NCBI GenBank assembly: GCA_004292745.1 | Contig: RDXH01000028.1 | Span: 1 to 63,757 of the forward strand | Length of the DNA stretch: 63,757 bases | Reading direction: 5' to 3' | Origin: Oscillatoriales cyanobacterium | GTDB lineage: Bacteria; Cyanobacteriota; Cyanobacteriia; Cyanobacteriales; Microcoleaceae | Part shown: positions 16,501-26,342 of the stretch, one piece after another | How positions within the stretch are numbered: position 1 is the stretch's first letter | How the letters are laid out: each line of letters opens with the position of its first letter | Notes under the pieces: model-generated | Told to the model about the DNA's origin: nothing | The model's input: the letters and a program-made list of their open reading frames with translations, nothing else | Databases searched by the model: none | Made by a program: the position numbers and the translations under genes

Positions 16501-19040
16501 AACAAAACCCGCTGGTATTGTCGCTGCAAAGTTAGCTCTCGTTCCTCGCGAGCAATTTCCGAGCCGATGTAATTCCCCATCAACTTTAAGATTTCTAAAT
16601 TGAGGGGTTTTATAGGAGGTTTAGGGGTGCGGGATGTAAAGCTCAAGGTGCCAAAAACTCGGCCGCCTACCATTACCCGCGTACCCATAAATGCCTCCAG
16701 CCGACGCACTGTGTAAGCTGGGTGGTGTCGCCACTGAGTAGTACCCGCCGATTCGATGGAAATAGGTTCTGACGATCGCAATACCTCTCGTTCAAAAGTT
16801 CTACTTAAAGCAAAACCGTCTCCTTTAGCAAATCCGAAGGGAAAATCTTCTGGTAAATAAGCCGCCATTACTTCGTAGCGATCGCCCAAAACCCGTCCCA
16901 ACAGCCCAATATCCATGCCAAACTGACTGCAACCCATGGCCAGCATCCTCGCCGTGCGATCGTCAAAGGAGCCTTGAGAGCTCACCATTACCTCGTAGAG
17001 CGATCGAATTGCTCTTTCACTTTCCCGGAGTTCCTCAACCCCTTCGACACGGCGGCTGACATCATGCAAAGTCCCCAAAATTCCAACAATTTCACCTTCG
17101 GAATTCAGTCTCGCCTGGGCAAATATTTCCACTGAAATAAAGCCGGAACAACTTTTATTATCTAACTCATCAAAACCGATAGGATACCTTTTCAAAAATT
17201 GCACTTCTCGCCGATGAAATTCTGACTTGCGCGCCACCAAAGAATCAAATAATTTGGCACACTGCTGTCGCTCATTGATGTGTATCCAATCTAAAAAATG
17301 AGTTTGTAAACTTTCTGCGACTGAATAACCAGTCATGTCCGTCCAAGCACGGCTCAGAAATGTCCAAACGCCTCGCACATCCATCTGAAAAATGACAGTT
17401 GCTTTCAGAGAGTCAAATATTTCCGATTGCTGCTGCTCGCTTTCGCGAAGTTTTACCTCTAACTCCTTCTTTTGAGTAATATCTGTATGAGTTCCCACCA
17501 TCCGCAGTGGTTTTCCCTCAGCATTTCGCAAAAGTTGACCCCGGTTGAGCACCCAAATAATGCTACCGTCTTTGGATTGCATCCGGTATTCTGTTACAAA
17601 CTCCGCTGTTTTTCCTGCTAGGTGATCTTCTACAACTGCTTTGACTAAATCTAGATCTTCGGGGTGAATTCGGTTCCACCATTCGGAACTGCGATGGTCG
17701 ATTTCACTCTCAGAGTAACCCAGGATTTCTTTCCAGCGATCGGAATAAAAACACTCATCAGTTTCAATATTCCAATTCCAAATCCCTTGATTGTTGATTT
17801 GAAGCGCCAGATTTGCGAGGTCGGAACTTTTTTGAGAAATTTGTTCAATTTCTTGGCGATGCACCGCCGCCATTTTTATTTGTGCAGATAGTTTTTTGTA
17901 TTGGGTGCTGGTAGATTCTAGCTGGCGCTGCAAAGCGATTAAACCCGAATGGAGAGACTTTGAATCCAGGGCTTGCAATAGGATAGTTTTAGGATTAACA
18001 ATACCGATCGGGTGACTATTTTCGTTGACAACTAATAAAGGCAGTTGGCAGTAGGTTTTTTGCAAAAGACCGATGGCTGTTTCCAGAGTTTGGTAAGGCC
18101 GTACCAGGGCTGGCGGGCTGCTGCAAACCGTTCCCGCTTTAGTTTGGTTAGAGTCCATTCCCAGTGCTTGCAACAGCACAAGATCGCGGGTACTGACCAC
18201 CCCAAGCAGCTTGTTGTTGGTAAATTTTGAATTCTGAGTCGTCCCCGTCGCATTTTGTTCAGCGGTTTCGGTGATCAATACATAGTTAACATTGTTTCTG
18301 AACATCAGTTGCGCCAAGTAACGAACTGAAGCACTAGCCGGAGCGTGAATAATCCGGGAGGCAGCGATGCGAGGGATTTGATAAAGTTTAATTGAGTTAG
18401 CTGGCAACTCTAACTTCGGATGCAAACTTGGCGCTGGCGGAGGGGGTGTCAATAGCGTTTGAGGTGACGAAACGCTACTAACTGCTTTTTTTTTCGAGTT
18501 CCCAGCATCCTGCAACATTTGTAGCAAGCTTTGAGTGCTAATGATACCGACAAGTTGGTCAACTTCGCTGACGATGGGCAAGTGGCCTATTTGGTTTTTT
18601 TCCAGCAGACTTCCCAAGGCGAAAATGTCGGTAATTTGCGATTCTCTGGCTACAGTTACCGTTCTGATCATAATTTGTTCGATCGCAAATCCTTTTAAAG
18701 AAGCCCCGATCGAATTTAGCTGTACAATATCTCGTTCTGTGATGATACCCAGCACGGGGCCATCAGCCGGATAGCTTGGTTTTGAGCTGTTGAGACTCCG
18801 CCCATTTAAATCTGAGTGTACCGGACGCGGTACGGTATCGTAAAAACCTAAATTTTTCCTGGCTGGTGCTGCATTCGGGTCTGTCCAAGTTTCTCGTTGA
18901 AAATTCCCGTGCTGTTCTAGCACTAGCACGTAACTCGCCCCTGTGCTACTCATCAGTTCGATCGCCTCTTCTATGGGTGTCTGAGGCGTTACAATGAGGG
19001 GATTGCGGTTAATTACCTGATTGAGGGAGGGAATAAACAT
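13554..19040 (-). CDS. Giant CBS-PAS-GAF hybrid histidine kinase with two receivers and Hpt
   Basis: 1828 residues. Order: CBS pair (about 8-180), Pro-rich linker, CBS pair (225-355), short coiled coil, PAS (405-525), PAS (535-660), GAF (675-810), GAF (845-1005), HisKA with His1048 in SHEIRTPMN, HATPase with [13 protein letters not shown] and DTGIGIP, a receiver, a second receiver and an Hpt domain. The first receiver has Ala1393 in [13 protein letters not shown] where the phospho-acceptor Asp should be, and an E-N pair instead of the acidic pocket. The second is canonical (Asp1590 in [11 protein letters not shown]). The Hpt has His1754 in [15 protein letters not shown] domains suggest adenylate sensing. 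No membrane segment, so a soluble multistep phosphorelay. Confidence 0.93.
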   Translation of the reverse strand: MFIPSLNQVINRNPLIVTPQTPIEEAIELMSSTGASYVLVLEQHGNFQRETWTDPNAAPARKNLGFYDTVPRPVHSDLNGRSLNSSKPSYPADGPVLGIITERDIVQLNSIGASLKGFAIEQIMIRTVTVARESQITDIFALGSLLEKNQIGHLPIVSEVDQLVGIISTQSLLQMLQDAGNSKKKAVSSVSSPQTLLTPPPPAPSLHPKLELPANSIKLYQIPRIAASRIIHAPASASVRYLAQLMFRNNVNYVLITETAEQNATGTTQNSKFTNNKLLGVVSTRDLVLLQALGMDSNQTKAGTVCSSPPALVRPYQTLETAIGLLQKTYCQLPLLVVNENSHPIGIVNPKTILLQALDSKSLHSGLIALQRQLESTSTQYKKLSAQIKMAAVHRQEIEQISQKSSDLANLALQINNQGIWNWNIETDECFYSDRWKEILGYSESEIDHRSSEWWNRIHPEDLDLVKAVVEDHLAGKTAEFVTEYRMQSKDGSIIWVLNRGQLLRNAEGKPLRMVGTHTDITQKKELEVKLRESEQQQSEIFDSLKATVIFQMDVRGVWTFLSRAWTDMTGYSVAESLQTHFLDWIHINERQQCAKLFDSLVARKSEFHRREVQFLKRYPIGFDELDNKSCSGFISVEIFAQARLNSEGEIVGILGTLHDVSRRVEGVEELRESERAIRSLYEVMVSSQGSFDDRTARMLAMGCSQFGMDIGLLGRVLGDRYEVMAAYLPEDFPFGFAKGDGFALSRTFEREVLRSSEPISIESAGTTQWRHHPAYTVRRLEAFMGTRVMVGGRVFGTLSFTSRTPKPPIKPLNLEILKLMGNYIGSEIAREERELTLQRQYQRVLLLKQITQKVRSTLDTQEIVQTTATQIGRVFGVNRCTIHTYLVEPYPHLPCVAEYLEPAYESALDLELSVTYNPYTEKLLSEDVALASPDVFADPLLESSVPMCRRIGLKSMLAVRTSYQNKPNGIITLHQCDATRQWNPDEIELLEDVAAQVGITLAQAKLLETEVERQQQLAEQNEALDQARQAAEVANQAKSEFLATMSHEIRTPMNAVIGMTGLLLDMALTPEQRDFVETIRSSGDALLTIINDILDFSKIESGKLDLEKHPFELQNCIEESLELLAPKASEKGLELAYLIDASVPKKILGDVTRLRQILVNLLGNAVKFTESGEIVVRCTAREIHPCAAGNSPLDEKSLEQEQFVINPEELTVNKQYEIQFAVQDTGIGIPPDRMDRLFKAFSQVDASTTRQYGGTGLGLAISQRLSDMMSGKMWVFSQVSRPNSHFQTSLPEFRKSVVGQAPADFVEPSISGTGSVFYFTLMAEAIEGSAEEKHPDFVVGKRLLIVENHEINRQVLIAQAESWGMIPVTASSAAEALKIIQDNSEIDLAILAMNLSDMDGVALAVEIRKFEMRSFFAEGEGLDRNGINIQSNHKNPLPLVLFTYLSKAEVWKKLETTEVHFAAFLTKPLKQSQFYNVLMQVFGYVTARNGRGDVSNVATLTSRLQYFENSEAQQRVQPTPVVLRQGAISSSEGAKRAPIRILLAEDNVVNQKVATHLLDRIGYRADIAGNGLQVLEILKRQSYDVVLMDVQMPEMDGLEATRHICREFPAHQKPRIIAMTANAMQGDREKCMAAGMDDYITKPVRREELAIALSKCQPLNRDGVTGVNESKNGSVPHKLESGYGTGSSIVKTENVSPIDFKILQNLSELDDDDDPNFLADLINIYLLDAPRHLEAMKEAIVSVDADSLKLASHTLKSSSANLGAVSFSEVCKELESISRAAVESGGSQTFDVGIASDWLFEAQVEWEKVRVAFEMELERRKLRSPIG

Positions 19041-19816
19041 CAGGGGGCATAGGAGTGATATTGGTTAGAAAACCGCGACATCGTAAAGGTTCAGATATTT
19101 GGCCGCCACCAATAGATGCTGACGGCTCTGGTAGTCGGGGTAATTGTCAGGATTTTGGCATCATAAACTTATGCGGTAACACTAGACCCAAAATCTCCGA
19201 TTTTTTTGATTATAAGCCACACTACCAATTGTCTTAACTTTATTTAATCTTCCTTTTGACTCTATCAAAGATTATACTAGAGGACTGTACTTGGCTGGTT
19301 AACTCTCTCACTTTTTTCTGGACCATACCGTAATTACTCTCACCTAGGGAAGGGAACTCCCTGGACTTGTGTGAGAGGTCTGACACCTCAATACTCAGAA
19401 TTCACCAGGCATGGTCTGGCGATCGCCACCTGACGGATTTAAGTATTTGTACCGTAAAATAAGCATCAGAAAGTATCATGGAGCAAAGTAAGAACCGAAG
19501 TAATATCACTATTTAAACCACCTATCTCTAAGGCTTTATTATAGTAATATTTATCCCAAATTTTACACTTTTCATTCCTTTTTTACTAAGATTTTCCAAT
19601 TTAACTATTTTTTATTTATTCAGCGCGGGCGCACGAAAGTTATATCGGCGAATAAAATTCTCCGATGAATCTAGTAAAACAAGCTTGAGGAAAGGTTTTT
19701 TACGAAATTTACACTAAAATTTATGACTAAATCCCCATGGCTATACAGCCTCGTGCGATCGCAGCAAAATTTAGGTACGCTATCCTGTAATTGTACTTGT
19801 CTAAACCATTGATACC
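19041..19816. other. Long intergenic region with fold-back CTCTCAC...GTGAGAG
   Basis: 776 bases between the divergent giant kinase and GAF protein genes. A hairpin can form from CTCTCAC (19337-19343) and GTGAGAG (19371-19377), with AGGGA and TCCCT pairing inside. The rest is AT-rich without a convincing ORF; a 60-codon frame at 19055 is weak. Both promoters are expected here, but none could be called. Confidence 0.5.
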
Positions 19817-20311
19817 ATGTCTGTCGATCGCCTGCAAAAAATTGTTGATAGCTTGACAGTTCGTCTCAAGCGCGATGTATTAGTTGAAAAATCCCTATAC
19901 GAAATTCGAGAAGTCTTACAAAGCGATCGCGCCGTACTCTACTATTTTTACAGACAGTGGCATGGTCAAGTTACCTGCGAGATGTTAAGTGCGATCGAAC
20001 TGTCAATTTTAGGTTCCACCGGGCCTAGTGACTGTTTTAACGGCGAATATGCTACTTTGTACCAAGGGGGTAGAGTCAGAGGAATTACAGATATTGAACT
20101 AGAACCAATTCACGAATGTCACCGAGATTTTCTGCGTAGCCTGAAGGTGCGCGCTAATTTAGCAGTCCCAATTTTAACGGCGAAGGGGCTTTGGGGACTG
20201 TTAATTGCTCATCAGTGCAGCGGGCCACGCACTTGGTCGCGATCGGATATTGAATTCATGCAGACACAAGCACAAAATATAGCCATGTCTCCCACAATTC
20301 AAAATAGCTAA
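19817..20311 (+). CDS. Stand-alone GAF protein, cyanobacteriochrome-like
   Basis: 164 residues, a single GAF domain and nothing else. It keeps the phytochrome/cyanobacteriochrome features DRAVLYYFYRQWHGQV, then IHECHRDFLRSLKVRANLAV and LWGLLIAHQCSGPRTW. Cys101-His102 lies exactly where cyanobacteriochromes attach their bilin. A second Cys (Cys73, in GPSDCFNG) lies 28 residues upstream, near the DXCF position, although the Asp is one residue off the canonical spacing. Bilin binding is therefore plausible but unproven; non-photoactive GAF domains share much of the motif. It has no output domain, so it would need a partner, perhaps one of the kinases nearby. Confidence 0.75.
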   Translation: MSVDRLQKIVDSLTVRLKRDVLVEKSLYEIREVLQSDRAVLYYFYRQWHGQVTCEMLSAIELSILGSTGPSDCFNGEYATLYQGGRVRGITDIELEPIHECHRDFLRSLKVRANLAVPILTAKGLWGLLIAHQCSGPRTWSRSDIEFMQTQAQNIAMSPTIQNS

Positions 20312-20477
20312 ACATCACACCAATCAACCCTAATTCTTCAATCTCCATGGGCTGCTGAATCGTGATGCGCTGTTTGATAGCGAGCACAAGTTTAGATTAT
20401 GTTTGGGTGATGATAGTTGAGCGATCGCCCCTACACCAAAAATGAGCGATCGCCTCCGCAGTCACCATTACCAAATC

Positions 20478-21929
20478 TCAACTAGACTGCGAAATCAAAT
20501 CCGAATCCTTTTTTTCCTTCGAGCGATCGACTGAAAAATCTTCATAGTACGAGCGTTCAGTATTCACATCCCACAAATCGTGCTTTTCCCCCAGAATATT
20601 TCTCACCGCCAATATCCCCGTTAGCATAGAATGGTCTTGATTATTGTATCGGTGCATACCATTTCGCCCGATCGTCTGCAAATTCTCAATTCCCTTCAAA
20701 AAACCTTCAAGTACCTGCAAGTGTCCGCGATATTCGCCATCATAAACCGGATAAGCTTTGAGTTGCCGTATCACAACTCCATCCTCAACCTCCGCAGATT
20801 TTGCTAAACCCAAACCAACCAACTCGCGACTTGCCAATTCCACAAGTTCCGCATCCGACATTTCCCAAATCTCGTCACCTACACTACAGAAATATTCCAT
20901 TCCCAAACAACTTTTGCTAGCGTCTGGAACTAAAGCAGCACTCCAATTCTTGAAATTTTGAATTCGCCCCACCTTAACTTCGGGAGAGTGAATATAAATC
21001 CAGTTGTCGGGAAACAAATCTGGGCGATCGACAATCAGCGATACAATCAAAAAATCTCGATATTTGAGCGATCGCGCCGCGTGCAAAACCTCTGGTGGCG
21101 GTGGCGGCTCCATTCTTGCTACCAGCGCCGATACCGGCATACTCGTCACAAAATTATCCGCCGAAAATTGCACTAATTCGCCATTATGTTCAGCAGTAAT
21201 ACTTTTAATTTTATTTCCTTCACGCTGCAAGCTAATGACTTTAGTATCCAGGTAAACTTTCCCCTCTTTACTTTCCACAGCTTCCGCGAACTTTTCCCAC
21301 ATCATCCCCGGCCCCAAAGCCGGATAATCAAACTCTTTAATTAATGTTTTAGTATCATTGCTACCAAACAAAGCATTAATAATTGCTGTCTTCAATGACA
21401 ATCCTTTAATTCGCTGTGCAGCCCAATCTGCTTGAATTTCCGAACAGGGAATGCCCCAAACTTTTTCAGTGTAAGTTTTGAAAAATGTTTTGTAGAGTCG
21501 TTCTCCAAAACGATTAATCACCCACTGTTCAAAAGTTTTTTCTTCAGGAAGTGGCTGCATTCTCACTTTCAGATAGCTCAACAAAATTAGCATACTTTCA
21601 AATATGCCCAAATTAAATAGAGTATTGAAGGCACTTATCGGATAATCAAAAAAACGACCTCGATAATAAATTCTGGACAATCGTGGCACTTTGATAAAAT
21701 CATTACCCAGCACCTCTTGCCACAACTGCTGCACAGCAGCAACTTTAGTATAAAAGCGGTGGCCACCAATGTCGAAACGATAGCCCTTATAAGTTTCGGT
21801 GCGAGCTATTCCCCCAACTTTATCACCTTTTTCTAATACCACAGGGATGATACCCTGCTTGACTAGCTCGTAGGCTGCGGTCAAACCGGCAGGTCCAGCA
21901 CCGACGATCGCAACAGGATAATGTTTCAC
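20478..21929 (-). CDS. NAD(P)/FAD-dependent oxidoreductase (UGM/PPOX-like)
   Basis: 483 residues. A Rossmann FAD motif opens the protein: VAIVGAGPAGLTAAYELVKQ, then EKGDKVGGIARTETYKGYRF and DIGGHRFYTK, the pattern of UDP-galactopyranose mutase and amine-oxidase/protoporphyrinogen-oxidase relatives. A C-terminal FAD contact is seen at NLQTIGRNGMHRYNNQDHSM. It lies 117 bp downstream of a glycosyltransferase gene in the same orientation, which favours a role in sugar or polysaccharide chemistry over heme synthesis. Substrate unknown. No signal peptide. The start ATG (21927-21929) is immediately followed by the Rossmann strand. Confidence 0.85.
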   Translation of the reverse strand: MKHYPVAIVGAGPAGLTAAYELVKQGIIPVVLEKGDKVGGIARTETYKGYRFDIGGHRFYTKVAAVQQLWQEVLGNDFIKVPRLSRIYYRGRFFDYPISAFNTLFNLGIFESMLILLSYLKVRMQPLPEEKTFEQWVINRFGERLYKTFFKTYTEKVWGIPCSEIQADWAAQRIKGLSLKTAIINALFGSNDTKTLIKEFDYPALGPGMMWEKFAEAVESKEGKVYLDTKVISLQREGNKIKSITAEHNGELVQFSADNFVTSMPVSALVARMEPPPPPEVLHAARSLKYRDFLIVSLIVDRPDLFPDNWIYIHSPEVKVGRIQNFKNWSAALVPDASKSCLGMEYFCSVGDEIWEMSDAELVELASRELVGLGLAKSAEVEDGVVIRQLKAYPVYDGEYRGHLQVLEGFLKGIENLQTIGRNGMHRYNNQDHSMLTGILAVRNILGEKHDLWDVNTERSYYEDFSVDRSKEKKDSDLISQSS

Positions 21930-22046
21930 ACTTGCCTACCTCTAGTTTTTTATATGACTATCTAATGCTGTTATAACTTGTGAACTTAGTAGATGCACCC
22001 GTGAATACCCTGAGACATGATCGATCGATTCAAACATTTACCTTCT

Positions 22047-23099
22047 TCAGTTGGTCTTGAGCGGTAGAGCAGATACTGGCAAGCTAACCTTGACAGTCAA
22101 GGGCTTTTTTTGGGACAACACATGGCGAGCAGTGCCGATCGCAAAGCCTAGTCCGCTGTAAAAGTAGTAAAGCCAGTGCCAAGGAATTGTTTTGAGAGCG
22201 AACATCATACCATGTTTCCGCCAAAAAAAGCCGTAAAGCGGAGCATTAATTACTACCAGCGGTACAGCCAGCAAGCTAGCCAATATCAGACCGCCGATCG
22301 ACCACCAAGTACCCAAAAATGAGAGTAGCATTGCATAAGTTAAAACTATGCTGACGCGGCTCGAAACTTGCAAGTTGAGGTCATTGTTCAATTTGCGATC
22401 GCGCCAAATCAACTCAGTCCAAGGCAATGCTCGGTAGAAAAAATCAGCTCTCAGTAACGAAATAGGTTCCCACCGTTTTAAGTGTTTCACCTGTAATGTT
22501 TTACATAACCTAATTCTGTAACCTGCTTGTTTCAAACGGTAGCCTAGTTCAATATCTTCGATCGAAGGTCGTCGATAACTTTCATTAAAGCCACCCATCT
22601 GCAAAAAAATTTCCCGGCGGATCAATCCACAAGCACCCCAAAAAGTCGAAGCTTCTTCATTACCTGTTTGGTGGACGTAGTGGTGCATCAGATTTCTATA
22701 TTGCGACAAAAAACCTGGATCTCCAGGAGCATCGTCGTAAGAACCAATTGCCGCAGCTAAATAAGGGTTATTTTTGAATACCGAAATTGCGTAGCCTATA
22801 GCTTCTGGACAAACAGCCACATCAGCATCCACGAAAAACAGAATATCTCCCTTCGCAGCCTGAGCTCCCAAATTCCTTGCCCGCGCAGGGCCACCGGATT
22901 CTGGAATTCTGATTAATTTAGCACCAAATTCCTTTGCCAAACGCCAGGAACCATCGCTGTCCCCATCTGCTACTACAATAATCTCCATCGGTCTCGGTAC
23001 AGCTCGATCCAGTTTTGACAAACAGGTGCGGAAGTAAGCACCCCCGTTGTGGACTGGGATAATCACGGATACAGTTGGTTCAGCAGTATAAATCATCAC
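22047..23099 (-). CDS. Family 2 glycosyltransferase with C-terminal membrane segments
   Basis: 350 residues. GT-A fold: VSVIIPVHNGGAYFRTCL, the metal site FFVDADVAVCPEAI, and RRPSIEDIELGYRLKQAGYR (the acceptor/ED motif). Residues 245-330 contain two to three hydrophobic helices, so it is probably anchored in the cytoplasmic membrane and transfers sugar to a lipid or growing glycan. It is followed on the same strand by an FAD enzyme that may act on its sugar. The first two residues are Met-Met, so the start could be 3 nt later. Confidence 0.88.
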   Translation of the reverse strand: MMIYTAEPTVSVIIPVHNGGAYFRTCLSKLDRAVPRPMEIIVVADGDSDGSWRLAKEFGAKLIRIPESGGPARARNLGAQAAKGDILFFVDADVAVCPEAIGYAISVFKNNPYLAAAIGSYDDAPGDPGFLSQYRNLMHHYVHQTGNEEASTFWGACGLIRREIFLQMGGFNESYRRPSIEDIELGYRLKQAGYRIRLCKTLQVKHLKRWEPISLLRADFFYRALPWTELIWRDRKLNNDLNLQVSSRVSIVLTYAMLLSFLGTWWSIGGLILASLLAVPLVVINAPLYGFFWRKHGMMFALKTIPWHWLYYFYSGLGFAIGTARHVLSQKKPLTVKVSLPVSALPLKTN

Positions 23100-23724
23100 C
23101 TAATTTCTTTAATTTTCCTAGCAAAAACTTCGGTTAATTTTACAGATGCTACTTTACACAGGATAAAGGCAGCTCTACTTTTTACTCAACAACCCGATCT
23201 TTGTTTCTCTTCAACGGCATTTTTTTCTGGGGTCTGTCGCTGCTTTTTCCCCAATTTATACCCGTATTTTACGCCGGATTTGGCGCACACTGGTAGTATA
23301 AAAGCAACAGCTTTACAAAATCTTTAAAAATACCATGATTTGTGTAAACCTGATAACAAGCACGCTCCATCCTCTTCTGTGACTGTGTTGCCAGACACCA
23401 AATTGCGATCGCCAACTCGACAATAAGTATAAAAAAGCACATATACTTGATATGCTTTTTGACAGTGTACGATCGACCTTTATACCAATTTAATGTGAAG
23501 TTGCATATATTTCGATCCCCCTCGCATCCCCACCCCCCCCTAGCCCCCCCCAAGGGGGGAAGGGGGACGAAAGAGAAGACTCTTGTCCCCCCCTCCCACC
23601 AGGGGGGTTAGGGGGGATCAGATTCTACGGGGCCTCATAAAAAATTGGTATTAGTCGTTTCTTAACATAGCATTAGCTCAGCCTTTTTGATTCACAATTT
23701 TACCAGCACCAGTTTAGACCATAT
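23100..23724. other. Intergenic region with G/C-run palindromic repeat
   Basis: 625 bases between divergent glycosyltransferase genes. Around 23517-23620 are runs of six to eight C or G with the core CCCCCCCAAGGGGGG and later AGGGGGGTTAGGGGGG. The same kind of runs occur at 51885-51945 inside kinase debris. Near 23470 TATACCAATTTAATG and at 23643 TTGGTATTAG are remnants of a repeat end. No ORF with support was found. Confidence 0.55.
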
Positions 23725-24828
23725 ATGAACATTTCCCACAACGACTTAGATTTGCCTTTAATTTCAGTCATCATACCTGCTTACAACGCTGAAAATTTTA
23801 TTGCCAAAACACTCTTATCTGTATCATCTCAAACTTATCAAAACCTAGAAATATTAGTTGTTAACGATGGGTCTACAGACACCACGGCAGACATAATCAA
23901 ATCTTTCGCTCAAAAAGATAAGCGAGTTATCCTATTGGAACAATCAAATGCAGGCGTAGCCGCCGCGCGCAACCTCGCCATTGAAAAATCTAGAGGCGAA
24001 TATATTGCTCCCATCGATGCCGACGATATTTGGTATCCTCAAAACCTAGAAAAACAATTAGACTGCTTAATGAAATCAGAGCCATCCGTAGGAGTAGTCT
24101 ATTCGTGGTCCCTTGATATCAACGAACAAGACTTACTCACAGGTGGATTTTACAACTCTATCGTAGAAGGAGAAGTTTACACAGCTTTAGTTTATAAATA
24201 TTTTATGGGTAATGCGAGTTCATGTCTGATCCGCCGGATTTGTTTCGAGAGAGTCGGCGGTTACAATAGCCAATTGAAAGCCAAAAATGCCCAAGGCTGC
24301 GAAGACTTGGAACTTTTTCTCCGCATCGCCGAACATTATCAATTTAAAGTAGTACCAGAATTTTTAGTTGGCTACCGACAAATTTCCAGCAGTATGTCTT
24401 GTAACTATGCAGCAATGGCAAAATCCCACTCTTTAATTATGGCAGATGTGCGGGAGCAGCATCCAGAAATCCCTGCCAAAATTTATCGCTGGTCAAGCAG
24501 CAGTTTTTATATGTACAATTTAGCAATAAAAAGCAACCGTAACGGCAACCACTTGAGTACATTATTTTGGCTATATAAATCTTTTAAAGAAGATTTATTC
24601 ATGACTCTTTTGCGTCACAACTTCTATATTTTGTCGATGGAAAGTATCGGCAAAATTCTAGTTAAACCATTTACTCAATCTGGTTTAGAGCTTAAACAAC
24701 AATTACCATCAAGTGAAGGCACAACAATAGCCACCGTCAACCGCAGAACCATGATTCATAAAATGCTCCCATCTCAGGTATACGAACGAATCAGACTCAA
24801 TATTGTAGTAAATCGAGGAGGCAAATAA
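23725..24828 (+). CDS. Family 2 glycosyltransferase
   Basis: 367 residues. Classic GT2 N-terminus ISVIIPAYNAENFIAKTLLS, nucleotide loop VVNDGSTDTTADIIKSF, then EYIAPIDADDIWYPQNLEKQ with the DAD/DD metal-binding residues and CEDLELFLRIAEHYQFKVVP as the catalytic-base region. No membrane helix was seen, so it is probably cytosolic or peripheral. After residue 270 it is basic and helical. It stands divergent from the other glycosyltransferase, with Dps downstream on the opposite strand, so probably a single gene. The glycan is unknown. Confidence 0.88.
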   Translation: MNISHNDLDLPLISVIIPAYNAENFIAKTLLSVSSQTYQNLEILVVNDGSTDTTADIIKSFAQKDKRVILLEQSNAGVAAARNLAIEKSRGEYIAPIDADDIWYPQNLEKQLDCLMKSEPSVGVVYSWSLDINEQDLLTGGFYNSIVEGEVYTALVYKYFMGNASSCLIRRICFERVGGYNSQLKAKNAQGCEDLELFLRIAEHYQFKVVPEFLVGYRQISSSMSCNYAAMAKSHSLIMADVREQHPEIPAKIYRWSSSSFYMYNLAIKSNRNGNHLSTLFWLYKSFKEDLFMTLLRHNFYILSMESIGKILVKPFTQSGLELKQQLPSSEGTTIATVNRRTMIHKMLPSQVYERIRLNIVVNRGGK

Positions 24829-24954
24829 ACGAACACAAAAAAACCAGATTTTTGCAATAAACCTGGTCTTTGATGCCATCTATAGAATCAGCTTAAACAA
24901 AGGAACATATATTTTCCTGATTCCTGATTTCTGCTGGATTCTACTTCTAAATTA

Positions 24955-25494
24955 TTAAGCGTGAGAAGCTGTAGGAGTTTTAGCTTTTGGCTGCTTACCA
25001 TCGGGCGAAATAGATTCCCCTTCAATAAAAGACCGCAGCATCCAAGCCATTTGTTCGTGCTGTTCCATCAAACCAGTCAAAAAGTCTGCCGTTCCATCAT
25101 CCTTAAACTCTTCACTGCACTGTTCGACGTGTTCACGGAGATTGCGAATAACCAACTCGTGGTCATCAACTAAACGCGATACCATTTCCGTAGCTAAAGG
25201 CAAATCGCCGATATGTTCTTTAATCGAACCATACTTCAGAAAACCCTCAGCAGTACCAATTGGATAGCCACCTAAAGTTCTCACCCGTTCCGCCATAGCA
25301 TCGATATTGAGTGTTAACGCCTGATAGTGTTCTTCCCACAACTGATGGAGCGATCTAAACTGTGGGCCAACTACATCCCAGTGGTACTTCTTAGTTTTGA
25401 TTAACAGCAGATAAGCATCGGAGAGGTCGTGATTCAACAGTTCGATGACGCCCGCACGTTGCTCTTCGGATAGACCTATGTTTAACTTACGCAT
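24955..25494 (-). CDS. dps: Dps family DNA-protection/ferritin-like protein
   Basis: 179 residues, a typical Dps length. The intersubunit ferroxidase site is visible in KKYHWDVVGPQFRSLHQLWE (His and later His/Glu), continued by EHYQALTLNIDAMAERVRTL with the Asp/Glu ligands. The dodecamer stores iron and shields DNA in stress. The N-terminus is short (MRKLNIGLSEEQRAG), and the C-terminal tail carries a few lysines (DGKQPKAKTPTA). It is a single gene, convergent with the glycosyltransferase upstream at 23725. An AT-rich leader of 390 bp precedes the next gene. Confidence 0.93.
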   Translation of the reverse strand: MRKLNIGLSEEQRAGVIELLNHDLSDAYLLLIKTKKYHWDVVGPQFRSLHQLWEEHYQALTLNIDAMAERVRTLGGYPIGTAEGFLKYGSIKEHIGDLPLATEMVSRLVDDHELVIRNLREHVEQCSEEFKDDGTADFLTGLMEQHEQMAWMLRSFIEGESISPDGKQPKAKTPTASHA

Positions 25495-25884
25495 TGAAAC
25501 TGTTTCCTACAATCTAAGTTTCCATTCATTAAAACCGATTTACTGTGTCAATTACATCAACCCAAAGGACGATTGAAGTTTAGTAAAATAGCCTAGTTTT
25601 CTGTTACAATAATCGCCATATAGATACCTTTAGATAGATGCAATGAAACTTTTGGTACCGAGCCGTTAGTGCCACTGTGGCGATCGCCCACTCAATATAT
25701 ATATGGTTTAACGATCCTCCCAGTGCCCCAGACTCATCAGCTACGTACCCTAGTTTGTCGTTTCAGAACCGAAAAGTTGTAACGAAATATTACAAGATGA
25801 CGCTAAAACAGCATACAGTCTTGACAGCCAAGAAAGGAGCCGCTATTCTGATATACATACCCGGGTAAGTCAATTCACAGTCCT
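25495..25884. other. Divergent region between dps and RHH gene
   Basis: 390 bases without a supported gene. Promoters for the minus-strand dps and the plus-strand RHH gene must lie here. It contains one HIP1-like GCGATCGCC and AT-rich segments such as GTTACAATAATCGCC. A 63-codon frame at 25677 has no recognisable protein character. No PerR or Fur site could be identified. Confidence 0.4.
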
Positions 25885-26235
25885 ATGCAAGAAAAGCAAA
25901 AAGTTACACTGTATCTTCCACCTGAACTGCATCGCCAGCTCAAAATCAAAGCCGCAGTAGAATCTGAACCGATGTCATCAATTGCAGAAAGGGCAATTGT
26001 CTTTTACCTAGGAAACTCCGAACTGGTTGACGAAGTAGAAGCCTCCTACGGACAAACCCATCGGGTATACACTTGTCCAGAATGCACGGGTTCAGTAGTA
26101 ATGCGAGATGGAGAACTGGCATCGTTAACAAGTCAGCCAAGCGTATTGGCTGAGCAGGATCTTCCAGTAAAGCAGGTGTCCGGCGTCAGCGCCAGCACAG
26201 CCCTACCGGGAGAGGAAGAATTAGTTCCCTGCTAA
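25885..26235 (+). CDS. Ribbon-helix-helix protein with CPEC motif
   Basis: 116 residues. Residues 6-45 (KVTLYLPPELHRQLKIKAAV, then a helix SSIAERAIVFYL) have the strand-helix-helix pattern of MetJ/Arc/CopG proteins, which dimerise to bind DNA. The middle has YTCPECTGSVVMRDGELASL, half of a zinc-ribbon-like site, and the last 30 residues are low-complexity. It precedes a Ycf46-like AAA ATPase gene by about 110 bp. Role unknown; autoregulation of this small cluster is a reasonable guess. No strong Shine-Dalgarno is present. Confidence 0.65.
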   Translation: MQEKQKVTLYLPPELHRQLKIKAAVESEPMSSIAERAIVFYLGNSELVDEVEASYGQTHRVYTCPECTGSVVMRDGELASLTSQPSVLAEQDLPVKQVSGVSASTALPGEEELVPC

Positions 26236-26245
26236 GAATGCCTTG

Positions 26246-26263
26246 CTAGCCGCAAGCGGCTAG
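26246..26263. terminator. 18-bp palindrome CTAGCCGC-AA-GCGGCTAG
   Basis: A perfect 8-bp stem with a 2-nt centre lies 11 nt after the RHH stop. No T tract, so it is a weak attenuator at best. Confidence 0.4.
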
Positions 26264-26342
26264 AACTGAAATAGTCAGTTTTCAGCTAATGGCAGCATTG
26301 AGATTTAGCAAAGATAGCACCGTCTCTAGTGGGTCGAGGAAT

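Noticed and set aside
19055-19237. 60-codon ORF just upstream of the giant CBS kinase
   Set aside because: Lies in the divergent promoter region and has no recognisable features.
25677-25868. 63-codon ORF in the dps-RHH gap
   Set aside because: No start signal and no protein-like pattern.
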